Positions 1 to 8,018 are shown, counted from the stretch's first letter. The stretch is DNA of 46,670 nucleotides from JANPIX01 sp031425195 (GCA_031425195.1 JANPIX010000014.1:1-46670); one strand, 5' to 3'. Notes: generated by a model not told the origin, from the sequence alone. A program made the numbers and translations.

Positions 1-64
1 ATAAGAAACAAGATACCTCTCCGAACAATGTCAGCCACAAAGGCCACACCAAATCCCAAACCGT

Positions 65-141
<77 letters not shown>

Positions 142-150
142 TCGTCACTT

Positions 151-184
151 GCCGAACGCCCGCACCCCTCGTGCGGGCGTCGGC
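151..184 (+). terminator. hairpin terminator after tRNA-fMet
   Basis: A long GC stem (CGCCCGCAC against GTGCGGGCG, extended by GCCGA/TCGGC with one bulged A) with a five-base loop, followed by ATTTG. It lies directly behind the tRNA. The U-run is short, so efficiency is uncertain. Confidence 0.7.
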
Positions 185-233
185 ATTTGTACCCATCCCA
201 TTGCCGCACAAAGTACGCGTTATTAAAGACTTC

Positions 234-258
234 AAAGCCGGGCGTAACGCTCGGCTTT
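234..258 (+). terminator. second hairpin with T-run behind tRNA-fMet
   Basis: AAAGCCG pairs with CGGCTTT around a small GCG/CGC inner stem, and TTTTG follows. It sits about 50 bases after the first hairpin and probably acts as a back-up terminator for the tRNA transcript. Confidence 0.5.
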
Positions 259-259
259 T

Positions 260-946
260 GTCGTTCAAAATTCTTGTCAACACCTGGTCAACGTAAACCC
301 TTTTGGCTCGACTGCGTGCACCATCGAGTTACTGCGTAATCCTCTTTTGGTCATGGAACTGGACATGCCCGCGCCGGTGTTCGATGGCGAATATTGGCGG
401 AACCAGCCCTTTGGGAGGGTGCGCTTTACACGACGATTGCACTCCCTTGTTTGACCTAAGCAGTGTCATCTACGCGGTGCGGTCATGCCGAGGCGCGCAA
501 TCGCGGACAGTGAACTGCCCCGGATTTACGCAGGTGGCCCGTTTGGGTGTCCTGTTCGACCTCGCACATGGATTTCCGCGGAAGATAGGTTAATGACCTC
601 GGTCGTGAGCAGGTCGATGGCCCATTTGGCAGTGCAATTTCATCAATGTAACTGACAATCCCGACCGAAAGACTGATCTCAGCCTGGGCAAGACACTCAT
701 GTCTTTGGTCGCCAAGAACGAGACGTTAACCTTGGCGACCGGGCACGATGGAAACGCGCCCGATTTAATATGATGACCCTTTGCCGTGGACCCCGCCGGT
801 GCCAATCGTGCCGAGGCCTGTTGGTTTTACCTGATGACAAAGCCGCAGACCTTCCGCCCTCGGCGCGTCTACGAGGCACCAGACCGCACGGTCGTTGCTT
901 TGGTGGTTGGTCGTCACTTGCGCGAGTAGAACGTTGCGATTTTGTT
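260..946. other. intergenic stretch without a supported gene
   Basis: About 690 bases between the tRNA terminators and the end of the frameshifted SDR gene. Open frames on both strands are short, lack good ribosome-binding sites and show no recognisable protein. A 33-codon frame at 353-454 (plus) has a normal-looking composition but no recognised family. No copy of the tRNA 3' end, integrase or transposase remnant was seen, so there is no evidence for an integrated element. Confidence 0.5.
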
Positions 947-1712
947 TTACCCGAACACCAGTCCACCATCGACGATCAGGTTCTGTCCTGTCACAGCGCG
1001 CGCCCATGGTGACGCAAAAAACAATACGGCGTCTGCCAGTTCGTCTGGCGTCGTTACGCGGCAAAGCGGGGTCTGGGATGCAATGATGTCGAACACCACA
1101 TCAGGCGTGGCCGCACTGGCATCCGTCGTTCGCAGCAGCCCCCCCCGATACCATGTTGACCGTGATGCCCAACGGTCCCAGTTCCTTTGCCATCGTTCGG
1201 GTCAGTGCCAGAAGCGCGCCCTTGGCGGCGGTATAGTCGTGGTATGGAACGACAGGATTTTGCATCAGATTGGTGCCAATGGTGATGATGCGGCCAAAGC
1301 CCCGGGCCGCGAAGTGTGCCTGCATCGCGGCAACGCAGTTCAATGCGCCCCCTACGGCCGTTTCGGTCTGCCGCGCTATATCGGCCCAGCACAGCCGGTC
1401 CAGATGAATCCGCGCATCGCCGTTGAACGCAAAATCTGCAAGGGCGTTGTGGACCAGCACATCCGGCGCGCCGAAGCGGTCGGTGATCTGGCCCACCATT
1501 GCAACAACCTGGGCCGTGTCGGTCACATCCGCGCGAAACGCGGCGGCGCGCGGGCCAAGATCAGTGGCCAGCGCCTCGGCTGCGGCCTGGCTGTTCCGAT
1601 AGTTGATGGCGACGTGTGCGCCTTCACGGTGGAACGCACGGGCGATGGCGGCGCCAAGGCCACGGCCAGCGCCGGTGACAAGAACAGTCAGATCAGAGAT
1701 TGGGCGCGTCAT
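947..1712 (-). pseudogene. SDR family oxidoreductase, frameshifted in a G8 run
   Basis: Short-chain dehydrogenase of the 3-oxoacyl-ACP-reductase-like type. The start at 1712 overlaps the thiD stop by ATGA. The NAD(P)-binding motif TGAGRGLG is at residues 13-20 and the active-site YTAAK is present; the usual catalytic Ser region reads ITIGTN. After GITVNMVSGG the frame runs into a run of eight C on the plus strand (1139-1146) and stops at 1101. With one base fewer, the frame continues LLRTTDASAATPD and ends FFASPWARAVTGQNLIVDGG, a normal SDR C-terminus with stop at 947-949 (about 254 residues). So the full domain is encoded but interrupted. It may be a homopolymer sequencing error, a recent pseudogene or a slippery/phase-variable tract. 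It is the last gene of the thi operon; its substrate is unknown. Confidence 0.85.
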
Positions 1713-2515
1713 AGGGTGTTTCCTTTGATCATGGCGTAAAAGTGGTGGGTCGGGCCGTGGCCCGTTCCGACTGTCAGGAAATGGGCAGCGCCGATGGCGC
1801 GGGCGACATAGGCCTTTGCGCGTGCCGCCGCGTCCGGCAAGGGCAGGCCCTGGCCCAGAAACGTGGCCAGCGCAGAGGACAGTGTGCAGCCGGTGCCGTG
1901 CGTTTTGCGGGTTGCCTGGCGCAAGCCGGGTAGCCAGATGGGGCCCGTGTCACTGACCAACAGGTCCGGGCAATCGTCGCCAGCCAGGTGCCCCCCTTTC
2001 AACAGTACCGCCCGTGCACCCAACGCCAACAGCGCGTGCGCTTGCGCCTGCATGTCGGTGCGGGACTTGGCTTCGGGGACGCCCAGCAGGTCAGCAGCCT
2101 CGGGCAGGTTGGGGGTGATGACGAAAGCGATGGGCAGTGCTGCGCGCAAGGCGGCGACCGCCTCGACCTGTAACAAGCGGTCAGCGCTCTTGGCGACCAT
2201 CACCGGGTCGAGCACGATAGGCGCCTTCAGGCCGGACAGCGCGCGCGCCACTGACCGGATGATCGGTTCAGTGCCCAGCATCCCGATCTTGACCGCGTCC
2301 ACCCTGATATCGGCGCGGATCGCCGAAATCTGTGCTGCCACGAAATCCGGTGAGACCAACTGGACGCCAACAACCCCTTGGGTGTTCTGCGCCGTCAGGG
2401 CGGTAATTGCGGCCATGGCATAGCCGCCATTGGCCGAGATCGCCTTGATATCAGCCTGAATCCCCGCGCCGCCTGAGGGATCAGAGCCCGCTATGGAGAG
2501 AATGTTCGGAATCAT
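1709..2515 (-). CDS. thiD: hydroxymethylpyrimidine/phosphomethylpyrimidine kinase
   Basis: ThiD phosphorylates HMP to HMP-P and then HMP-PP, the pyrimidine half of thiamine. It is a ribokinase-fold protein of 268 residues, the usual length. The N-terminal motif SIAGSDPSGGAGIQADIK starts at residue 6 and the C-terminal anion-hole/active-site motif is KTHGTGCTLSSA. The chosen ATG (2515) overlaps the thiE stop by ATGA; a start four codons earlier lies inside thiE and has no support. Third gene of thiM-thiE-thiD-SDR, all joined by ATGA overlaps, so translationally coupled and presumably under the TPP riboswitch upstream of thiM. Confidence 0.96.
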   Translation of the reverse strand: MIPNILSIAGSDPSGGAGIQADIKAISANGGYAMAAITALTAQNTQGVVGVQLVSPDFVAAQISAIRADIRVDAVKIGMLGTEPIIRSVARALSGLKAPIVLDPVMVAKSADRLLQVEAVAALRAALPIAFVITPNLPEAADLLGVPEAKSRTDMQAQAHALLALGARAVLLKGGHLAGDDCPDLLVSDTGPIWLPGLRQATRKTHGTGCTLSSALATFLGQGLPLPDAAARAKAYVARAIGAAHFLTVGTGHGPTHHFYAMIKGNTL

Positions 2516-3123
2516 GCGTTCCCCCATTCTGCCAGCAGATCACGAGTTGCAGCCTCGGGGTCCATCATGCGCGTTACTGCGCTGACAACGGCCATACCGC
2601 CGGCCCCGCTTGCGCGCACCGCTTTTGCATCACCGGGTTTCAGTCCGCCGATGGCATAGGTGGGCAAGGAGGTGGCCGCCACAATTTGCGCCAAGCCGTC
2701 GAAACCGATGGGCGTGGCATGATCCGGCTTGGTCGGCGTGGCGCGCACCGGGCCTGCGCCGATGTAGTTGATTCCCGGTGGGATCAGGCGGGCTTGGGCC
2801 ACCGTCTCGATAGAGAGGCCAAGGATCATTTCATCTGGCATACGACTGCGGATGGCAGCAGCATCGCCATCGCTTTGTCCGATGTGCAGCCCATGTGCGC
2901 CTGCCGCCAGCGCAACGTTGACACGGTCATTCACGATCAGCCTTGCCCCGAGTGCGGCCATTTCCGGCAAGAGCAGACGCACGAGTGCGGTCAGATCATC
3001 GTCAGGCGCAAACTTGTCGCGCAGTTGTACAAATGCGGCCCCGCCGCGTGCCGCGGCGCGCGCCTGTTCGGCCATCGAAAGCGCGGCGTCGGGGTCTGTG
3101 ATCACATATATCGGACCCATCAT
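2512..3123 (-). CDS. thiE: thiamine-phosphate synthase
   Basis: Joins HMP-PP and hydroxyethylthiazole phosphate to thiamine phosphate. TIM-barrel protein of 203 residues. Visible family motifs are FVQLRDK near residue 35, LIVNDRVNVALAAGAHGLHIGQSD in the middle, YIGAGPVRATPTK and YAIGGL for phosphate binding. The reading frame is open far upstream, but the start is set by the ATGATG at 3118-3123, which overlaps the thiM stop (ATGA). Cytoplasmic; works directly with the ThiM and ThiD products of the same operon. Confidence 0.96.
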   Translation of the reverse strand: MMGPIYVITDPDAALSMAEQARAAARGGAAFVQLRDKFAPDDDLTALVRLLLPEMAALGARLIVNDRVNVALAAGAHGLHIGQSDGDAAAIRSRMPDEMILGLSIETVAQARLIPPGINYIGAGPVRATPTKPDHATPIGFDGLAQIVAATSLPTYAIGGLKPGDAKAVRASGAGGMAVVSAVTRMMDPEAATRDLLAEWGNA

Positions 3124-3908
3124 GCGCGGCTGACCTTTGCGCCTGCGGTCACATCCCGTGGTGTCAGTGTGTAAAGCGCGTCGAGGAACGCCACTTGAAA
3201 ACTGCCGGGGCCGCTGGCCTTTTGCGCAGCCCGTTCCCCGGCCAGCCCGTAATAAGCCAGTGCGGCAACGGTGGCGGGCAAGGCGGATTGGCCCACCAGA
3301 AACGCGGCGATCACCCCGTTTAGCGAACAGCCCAAGGCGGTCACGCGCGGCATCATGGCATCGCCGTTGGCCACGCGGAACGCTTGCGTGCCATCGGTGA
3401 CATAGTCCACTTCGCCAGACACTGCGACCACAGCGCCCGTGCGCAAGGCAAGATCGCGCGCGCTTGCCTCGGCGGCGGTGACCGGATCGGCGCTGTCGGC
3501 ACCGCGGCCCGTGCCGCCCAGTCCTGCCAAGGCCAGAATTTCGGACGCATTCCCGCGAATGACCGTTGGACGCAGGGCAATCAGGCGCGCGCAGACATCC
3601 CGGCGAAACTGCGTGGCCCCCACGCCAACTGGGTCCAGCACCCAGGGTCGGCCGGCAGCCGCCATCGCCTTTGCCGCCATCTCCATCGCGTCGGCCCAAG
3701 GTGCATCCAGCGTGCCGATGTTCACGCACAGGGCCTGCGCGAGGCCTGTGAATTCCACCACCTCTTCGCGGGCATGCACCATGGCAGGCGACGCGCCTGC
3801 CGCCAAGGCCACGTTGGCGGCGATGTTCATCGCAACAAAGTTTGTGATATTATGCACAAGCGGAGCGGTGATCCGCATTGCGGCAAGGTAGGTGCCGGTA
3901 TCTTTCAT
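3120..3908 (-). CDS. thiM: hydroxyethylthiazole kinase
   Basis: Salvage kinase that phosphorylates 4-methyl-5-hydroxyethylthiazole for ThiE. 262 residues, the usual size. PLVHNITNFVAMNIAANVALAAGASPAM is the substrate-binding N-terminus (split here only by wording), VLDPVGVGAT and RGNASEI follow, and TALGCSLNG carries the active-site Cys. The start at 3908 is preceded by a GGGGA ribosome-binding site; an earlier in-frame ATG would begin close to the riboswitch and is not favoured. First gene of the salvage operon; its leader holds a TPP riboswitch, so expression should fall when thiamine pyrophosphate is plentiful. Confidence 0.96.
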   Translation of the reverse strand: MKDTGTYLAAMRITAPLVHNITNFVAMNIAANVALAAGASPAMVHAREEVVEFTGLAQALCVNIGTLDAPWADAMEMAAKAMAAAGRPWVLDPVGVGATQFRRDVCARLIALRPTVIRGNASEILALAGLGGTGRGADSADPVTAAEASARDLALRTGAVVAVSGEVDYVTDGTQAFRVANGDAMMPRVTALGCSLNGVIAAFLVGQSALPATVAALAYYGLAGERAAQKASGPGSFQVAFLDALYTLTPRDVTAGAKVSRA

Positions 3909-3981
3909 TATGGTCCCCCGCTGCACGCAAGGGGCCGGGGGTTGGCACCATCTGGCCATCACAGGCCGAAGGGGGCACCTA

Positions 3982-4063
3982 CCGCAGACTCCCTACGCCA
4001 GCATGATCTGGTTCAGGTTCAAAGGGTGCTTCTCAGCCCGGATCCCGGACGCCCCTGTCGCGG
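3982..4063 (-). promoter_or_regulatory. TPP riboswitch (THI element)
   Basis: On the minus strand the conserved core reads GGGCTGAGA, then ACCCTTTGAACCTGA, then ATCATGCTGGCGTAGGGA, matching the TPP-aptamer consensus, with closing stem CCGCGAC/GTCTGCGG. It lies about 75 bases before the thiM start. No clear terminator hairpin was seen between aptamer and start, so control may be at translation initiation. Confidence 0.95.
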
Positions 4064-4147
4064 ATGCAGAAAGCGTGGATTTCAGCGACAAGTCAATACG
4101 GCGGTTTACCCTTCGGATCAGATGCGCCGCATTGCGCGCGACAAATG

Positions 4148-4486
4148 TCAGACGCGTGAGGTTCTGTCCTTGCCGCGCCAAGCCAGCGATTGCTGGTTCA
4201 ATGCCTTCAGATCTACCGCATCCGCGATGATCTGCTCGCAAAGGCGCACCGCACGCATCGCTTGTGTCGGGCCAAGGTACCTGTAGGCCGGGCGGGCGAT
4301 GTGTTCGTACCACACCCCGCCGCAGATGGAGTCCAGCACGATCCGCTGAAAGCAGTGATCGTTGCGCACCGGCCAGTGGGTTTTGCTGGTTTGCGCGAGC
4401 GCAGGCATGACCGTGCGTGTCAGATGCAGATACTGCGCGACAGGGGCAAGGAAGGTCGGTGGCGGCAAATCGAAGCTGGGTTGCAT
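4148..4486 (-). CDS. conserved hypothetical protein, 112 aa
   Basis: Function unknown. The protein begins MQPSFDLPPPTFLAPVAQYL and has a striking core, HWPVRNDHCFQRIVLD followed by GGVWYEHIARPAY, rich in His, Cys, Arg and aromatic residues as in a binding or catalytic site; the tail NQQSLAWRGKDR is basic. I recognise this core only as an uncharacterised family seen in related bacteria; acetyltransferase-type annotations cannot be confirmed by eye. It lies on the same strand as the thi operon, about 85 bases upstream of the riboswitch, and is divergent from the DUF2805 gene. It has no signal peptide or membrane segment. Confidence 0.75.
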   Translation of the reverse strand: MQPSFDLPPPTFLAPVAQYLHLTRTVMPALAQTSKTHWPVRNDHCFQRIVLDSICGGVWYEHIARPAYRYLGPTQAMRAVRLCEQIIADAVDLKALNQQSLAWRGKDRTSRV

Positions 4487-4665
4487 ATCGTCTTTCAGGG
4501 CGAGGTCCGCCCGCCTGGCATCGGACTAGACGAGACATACGACCTTTCGCCATTGTACGAAATGTGACTTGCTGGCCGCAAAATCCCACCGGGAAACCGA
4601 AGCGGCCGGGGTCACGCTTGCGCGGGAACCTTGACTTGTGGCGCGGCAAAGTCACCTTGCGGCAG

Positions 4666-4878
4666 ATGAAAAACCATCTCCTCGACCCGGCGATCCTTGG
4701 TGAAATCATCGAGATGGCCCTGAGCGACCATGCGAGCTTTGATCAGATCCGCGCCCTGCATGGCTTTGGACCGGATGAAGTAAAAACGCTGATGCGGCAA
4801 AATCTGAAATCCGGCAGCTACCGAGCCTGGCGCAGACGCGTGCGCGCCTTTGCCGACCGGCGCGAGGTTTACAAGTGA
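4666..4878 (+). CDS. TIGR03643/DUF2805 family protein
   Basis: A 70-residue protein matching the small DUF2805 family: ILGEIIEMALSDHASFDQI, then FGPDEVKTLMRQNLKSGSYRAWRRRV. The central part looks like a helix-turn-helix, so DNA or RNA binding is possible but unproven. The ATG at 4666 fits the family length; longer upstream frames do not. Its stop overlaps the next gene by GTGA (4875-4878), so the two are co-translated. Confidence 0.85.
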   Translation: MKNHLLDPAILGEIIEMALSDHASFDQIRALHGFGPDEVKTLMRQNLKSGSYRAWRRRVRAFADRREVYK

Positions 4879-5444
4879 CATCCGACCCCCACCCTTGGGC
4901 CAGCGATCTGGCACAGTTGCATGCCGAAGTCTGGCTGCGCCTGACGCGCGGCGTCCATGACCGGCACGCCCCTGCCCGGCATCCGACGCTGGCAACTGTC
5001 AGCCGGGACGGCCTGCCGCAGGCCAGAACGGTGGTCTTGCGCGCCGCAGACAAAGCGGCGGGCACGCTGGATATTCACACGGATTTGCGGTCTGCGAAGG
5101 TGCGTGATCTGCGTGGCATGGCGTTTGCAGCCCTGCATGTCTGGGACGCATCGGCCCATCTTCAACTGCGGCTGGAGGCAGAGGTCGCCATTCTGACAGG
5201 TAAGGATGTGGCCGCCATCTGGGACCGCGTGCCCGCGACGTCGCAGGGGGCCTATGGCAGCACCCCGGCACCGGGCGAGCCGATCGCGCAGGCGCTGGAC
5301 TACACGAAAGCCGCGGACCCGACGTGCTTTGCGGTCTTGCGGCTAACTATATCGGCGGTTGACGCCTTGCATCTTGGCCCCAACCATCGGCGCGCCCGGT
5401 TTGATCGCAAGACGGGTTGGGCAGGTGTGTGGTTGGCACCCTAG
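4875..5444 (+). CDS. pyridoxamine 5'-phosphate oxidase-like FMN-binding protein
   Basis: 189-residue protein of the FMN-binding split-barrel superfamily, closest by eye to the Alr4036-type branch. Typical features are HPTLATVSRDGLPQARTVVLR near residue 35-55 (FMN phosphate region, strand pair), HTDLRSAKVRDL, and the C-terminal HRRARFDRKTGWAGVWLAP, which resembles the PdxH C-terminus. It starts at a GTG overlapping the stop of the upstream gene. Oxidation of pyridoxamine phosphate is possible, but many members have unknown substrates. It is convergent with ribH, whose product feeds flavin synthesis. Confidence 0.8.
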   Translation: MTSDPHPWASDLAQLHAEVWLRLTRGVHDRHAPARHPTLATVSRDGLPQARTVVLRAADKAAGTLDIHTDLRSAKVRDLRGMAFAALHVWDASAHLQLRLEAEVAILTGKDVAAIWDRVPATSQGAYGSTPAPGEPIAQALDYTKAADPTCFAVLRLTISAVDALHLGPNHRRARFDRKTGWAGVWLAP

Positions 5445-5453
5445 TATGCCCAG

Positions 5454-5924
5454 TCAGGCCGCCTTGCTTTTTCCACGCTGGGCAAGCTGTGCTTCGAGCG
5501 CCAGAATCTGGTGGACAGCCGCTGCGGCCTCGTGACCCTTCTTGACGAAATGATCGCGGAAGAATGTGATCATCGCGTCCGCGGGTTGAAAGTTGTGCGG
5601 TGTCAGTGACACGGACAGGCAGGGAACACCCGTTTCAAGGCCGACCTGCATCAGGCCGTTGACCACGGCGGCGGCGACGAAATCGTGGCGGTAGATCCCG
5701 CCGTCGACGACAAAGGCCGCAGCGGCGATGGCAAGATAATCGCCCGTCTGCGCAAGTTTCTTTGCCAGAAGCGGCATTTCGAAAGCGCCGGGGACGTCGA
5801 AGGTATCGATCTTTGCTGCAGGCATCAACCGTGCAGCCTCGGCTATGAAACCTTCATGGGCGCGGTCGACAATATCGCTGTGCCAGCGTGCCTTGATGAA
5901 AGCGATACGAGGTGAATTGGACAT
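5454..5924 (-). CDS. ribH: 6,7-dimethyl-8-ribityllumazine synthase, RibH2 type
   Basis: Condenses 5-amino-6-ribitylaminouracil with dihydroxybutanone phosphate to the riboflavin precursor lumazine. 156 residues. RIAFIKARWHSDIVD, then FDVPGAFEMPLLAK (substrate loop) and SVSLTPHNF carrying the His region. The PHNF form and the altered GxxVxGxT loop resemble the second lumazine synthase (RibH2) of Brucella and relatives, also found alone behind an FMN riboswitch. The start at 5924 has a GGAAGG site; the in-frame ATG six codons earlier is less well placed. Stands alone, not in a rib operon. Confidence 0.93.
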   Translation of the reverse strand: MSNSPRIAFIKARWHSDIVDRAHEGFIAEAARLMPAAKIDTFDVPGAFEMPLLAKKLAQTGDYLAIAAAAFVVDGGIYRHDFVAAAVVNGLMQVGLETGVPCLSVSLTPHNFQPADAMITFFRDHFVKKGHEAAAAVHQILALEAQLAQRGKSKAA

Positions 5925-5996
5925 TTGGAACCTTCCGTGCAAGCGTTAGGTCCCAGAGCATAACCAAAACCGTCCGCCAGAAGGCGGAGCGACCAA

Positions 5997-6122
5997 GGTT
6001 CTCTTTCATCCGGACTATACCGTCGGCCCCGGAGTTTCACCGGATCTGCTGACCCCGGCCATGGGCCGGGCGCTCGCGGGCTATGACCGCCGGTGGGGAG
6101 TTGCACCCCGCCCTGAGAACGA
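5997..6122 (-). promoter_or_regulatory. FMN riboswitch (RFN element)
   Basis: Minus-strand leader of ribH with all conserved blocks in order: GTTCTCAGGGCGGGG, CCCCACCGGCGGTCAT, AGCCCGCGAGCG, GTCAGCAGATCCGGTGA, CCGGGGCCGACGGTATAG and TCCGGATGAAAGAGAAC. The outer stem GTTCTC/GAGAAC closes. The ribH start is about 70 bases downstream. Confidence 0.97.
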
Positions 6123-6229
6123 CCGCCGGATAGCATACGGCCGCTTGCAGTTCAACGCACTGTGGCCAAGCAGAAATGCACAGGGCCCGCGGAACAGGGT
6201 CAAACCGGCGCAGGGGATTTTCCGACGAC

Positions 6230-6258
6230 GGCCATGGCCGGGCGTGCCGACCATGGCC
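6230..6258 (-). terminator. hairpin downstream of the SPW-repeat gene
   Basis: GGCCATGG and CCATGGCC form a perfect 8-base stem with a 13-base loop, 7 bases past the stop of the SPW gene on the minus strand. No U-run follows, so it may be a processing or stability hairpin rather than an intrinsic terminator. Confidence 0.35.
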
Positions 6259-6264
6259 AGGTGT

Positions 6265-6615
6265 TCAAAGCGTGATGCGTTTTTGCCGGTCGGTCATCAG
6301 CGGGACAATGATTTCCAGAAGTCCGACAACAAGGTGCGGCCACCAGATCACGTCTGCAAAGTCGAACAACCAGGGCGACGCGGCGAGCAGGATGCCCGAC
6401 AGGATGTCTACGCCCAGATGAACCGGCAAGGGGATGATCTTTGCGATGCTCAGTTCATATTGAGTCATCAAGCTCATCACGATGGTCAAAGTCCCCAACA
6501 CTTGAGGCAGCCACTGTTCGATCTGGCCATTGGCAAAGCCGAACAGATAAGGCGCGAGGATCAGGGCGATCCCCGTGATGTAGTCAATTATGCCGTGAGT
6601 TCTTGTGCTTATCAT
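6265..6615 (-). CDS. SPW-repeat membrane protein
   Basis: 116-residue inner-membrane protein. THGIIDYITGIALILAPYLFGFA is the first SPW repeat and LLAASPWLFDFADVIWWPHLVVG the second, giving about four membrane helices, the usual arrangement of the SPW family. The ATG at 6615 follows AGGAG by 6 bases; the longer frame has no site. Function unknown; family members are often stress-related or linked to vitamin/redox genes, but nothing here proves a role. Same strand as the small peptide gene and hydrolase, with 60 bases between. Confidence 0.85.
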   Translation of the reverse strand: MISTRTHGIIDYITGIALILAPYLFGFANGQIEQWLPQVLGTLTIVMSLMTQYELSIAKIIPLPVHLGVDILSGILLAASPWLFDFADVIWWPHLVVGLLEIIVPLMTDRQKRITL

Positions 6616-6675
6616 GGGAGTACTCCTTTGTGCGCACATTGAACCCTTGGTACCGGCCGATTGTTCCAGCCTTTT

Positions 6676-6783
6676 TCATGTCCCAAAGATCAGGGCGCAG
6701 GCCGCAATATAGAAGACAGCAAAGACCGCGATGGCCGTGTAACCCGACAGACCGGCGTCGCGATGGCGGAACAGGTTTTTCAT
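6676..6783 (-). CDS. small membrane peptide, 35 aa
   Basis: A 35-residue product starting MKNLFRHRDAGLSGYTAI, with a basic N-terminus followed by one hydrophobic helix (about residues 16-33, AIAVFAVFYIAACALIF) and ending GT. Its ATG overlaps the stop of the hydrolase gene by ATGA, the same coupling seen throughout this window, which is the main evidence that it is real. Probably a single-pass inner-membrane peptide with the basic end in the cytoplasm. No family recognised. An overlapping longer frame (6584-6829) in another phase has no such signals. Confidence 0.65.
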   Translation of the reverse strand: MKNLFRHRDAGLSGYTAIAVFAVFYIAACALIFGT

Positions 6784-7364
6784 AGCGCCATCCGGTTTTC
6801 GATGCGACGTCGCGCAATGCGGCGTTCAAGGGGCGCGCGGTCTGTCAGATGCAGCAGCTGGTCACGCAGCGCTATGCCGGTGTCCCAAGGGCCAAAGCCG
6901 GATGCGACGTTGATATGCCCCGCCTGACCCAGATCGACAAGATGACTGCCCCAGGCCCGCGCCAGATGTGTGGCACGGTGCATTGTCATCCACGGGTCAT
7001 TGCGGCTCGCCACCACGGTGGTCGGGATATCAAGCCGCAGTTCGGGAATCGCGCCAAAATGGCTGATGCGGCTGCTGCCGGCTGTTTCGGCAGGGGCAAC
7101 CAGCAATGCGGCACGAACGTCCAAATGCGGCCATGTCGCAAGAAGCTGTGCGATCACAACGGCGCCCAGAGAATGGCCCACAAGGACGCAGCCCGGATTG
7201 TTCAGGATTTCTGTGGCCAGTTCGATATGCCACACCGCAGGGGTGGGAGATTCCGGATCAGACAGTTCCACAATACGTGCGTCGGCGTCGTTTTCCGCCC
7301 ACCAATGCTGCCAGTGCGGATCGGGCGAGCCGTCGAGGCCGGGAATAATCAATGTCTTGGTCAT
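6780..7364 (-). CDS. RBBP9/YdeN-family alpha/beta hydrolase
   Basis: 194-residue serine hydrolase. LIIPGLDGSPDPHWQHWW is the N-terminal oxyanion-side motif of this family. The nucleophile is in VLVGHSLGAVV, the acid in VVASRNDPWM, and the His in GQAGHINVASGFGPW, so the Ser-Asp-His triad is complete. Start at 7364 preceded by GGAG; ten codons of upstream frame are not needed. Cytoplasmic; substrate unknown (esterase or peptidase-like). It overlaps the small membrane-peptide gene by ATGA, and a TTATCGTGATT word lies 47 bases upstream of its start. Confidence 0.88.
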   Translation of the reverse strand: MTKTLIIPGLDGSPDPHWQHWWAENDADARIVELSDPESPTPAVWHIELATEILNNPGCVLVGHSLGAVVIAQLLATWPHLDVRAALLVAPAETAGSSRISHFGAIPELRLDIPTTVVASRNDPWMTMHRATHLARAWGSHLVDLGQAGHINVASGFGPWDTGIALRDQLLHLTDRAPLERRIARRRIENRMAL

Positions 7365-7410
7365 CTGAACGCTCCATTGCGGATTCGTCTGCAAGGAAAC
7401 TCTACCAACA

Positions 7411-7421
7411 TTATCGTGATT
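7411..7421 (+). promoter_or_regulatory. TTATCGTGATT word, copy 1
   Basis: Copy of an 11-base word also present at 8019 and 8651. It lies in the 105-base gap upstream of the minus-strand hydrolase gene, at -47 from its start codon. Candidate operator for the nearby Rrf2 or Lrp regulator. Confidence 0.45.
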
Positions 7422-7469
7422 TTGGATTCCAAAGTGACGGGCGAAAAGGGAAAGGCATTCTTCATGCGG

Positions 7470-7943
7470 TCACCGCGACAGGGTGTCGACGGGGTAGGCG
7501 GTGGTGAATTTCATGCGCTCCATGGCGAAGTTGCTAGTCACGTTCTTGATCGGCACGGCATCGGTGAGGCTTTTGTACAATCTGTCAAAGGCCGTCATGT
7601 CCGGCACCGCCACGCGCAAAAGATAATCGACATCGCCTGCCATGCGGTACACCTCCATGATTTCAGGTATGGCGGTGGTTGCCTTGACAAAGGCTTCGCG
7701 CCATTCGCTGGAATGATCCACGGCTTCGATCCCGACAAAGACGGTTAGGCCGAATCCCAGAAGGCGGGGGTTTGCAAGGGCGACGCGACCCGTCAGGATA
7801 CCCGCCGCCTCAAGCTTTTGAATGCGTTTCCAGCAGGGGGTTTGTGACAGCCCTGCCTTGTCGGCGATCTGGGCGATGGACAAGGTGGCGTCCCGCATCA
7901 GCTCTGCCACGATCTTGCGGTCGATAAGGTCAAGGTCAGTCAT
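7470..7943 (-). CDS. Lrp/AsnC family transcriptional regulator
   Basis: 157 residues, the usual length. N-terminal winged helix: LDLIDRKIVAELMRD, then LSIAQIADKAGLSQTPCWKRIQKLEAAGIL (helix-turn-helix). C-terminal RAM ligand-binding domain from about residue 65: VFVGIEAVDH, then PEIMEVYRMAGDVDYLLRV, matching the amino-acid-binding fold that makes octamers. Divergent from the Rrf2 gene, with 166 bases between. Ligand unknown. Confidence 0.95.
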   Translation of the reverse strand: MTDLDLIDRKIVAELMRDATLSIAQIADKAGLSQTPCWKRIQKLEAAGILTGRVALANPRLLGFGLTVFVGIEAVDHSSEWREAFVKATTAIPEIMEVYRMAGDVDYLLRVAVPDMTAFDRLYKSLTDAVPIKNVTSNFAMERMKFTTAYPVDTLSR

Positions 7944-8018
7944 CTTGCATCGTCCTGTAAGGGTCGAAAAACCGGTTCGCCTAAAGCATGCACCTAAAAA
8001 AGAAAATGTCTACTGGTT

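Noticed and set aside
353..454. 33-codon plus-strand frame (MELDMPAPVFDGEYWRNQPF...)
   Set aside because: Composition is plausible, but there is no ribosome-binding site, no family and no conserved neighbour; kept only as a note in the intergenic entry.
6584..6829. 81-residue minus-strand frame in the small-peptide region
   Set aside because: Out of phase with the ATGA-coupled peptide, overlaps the hydrolase end and the SPW start, and has a Ser/Arg-rich shadow composition.
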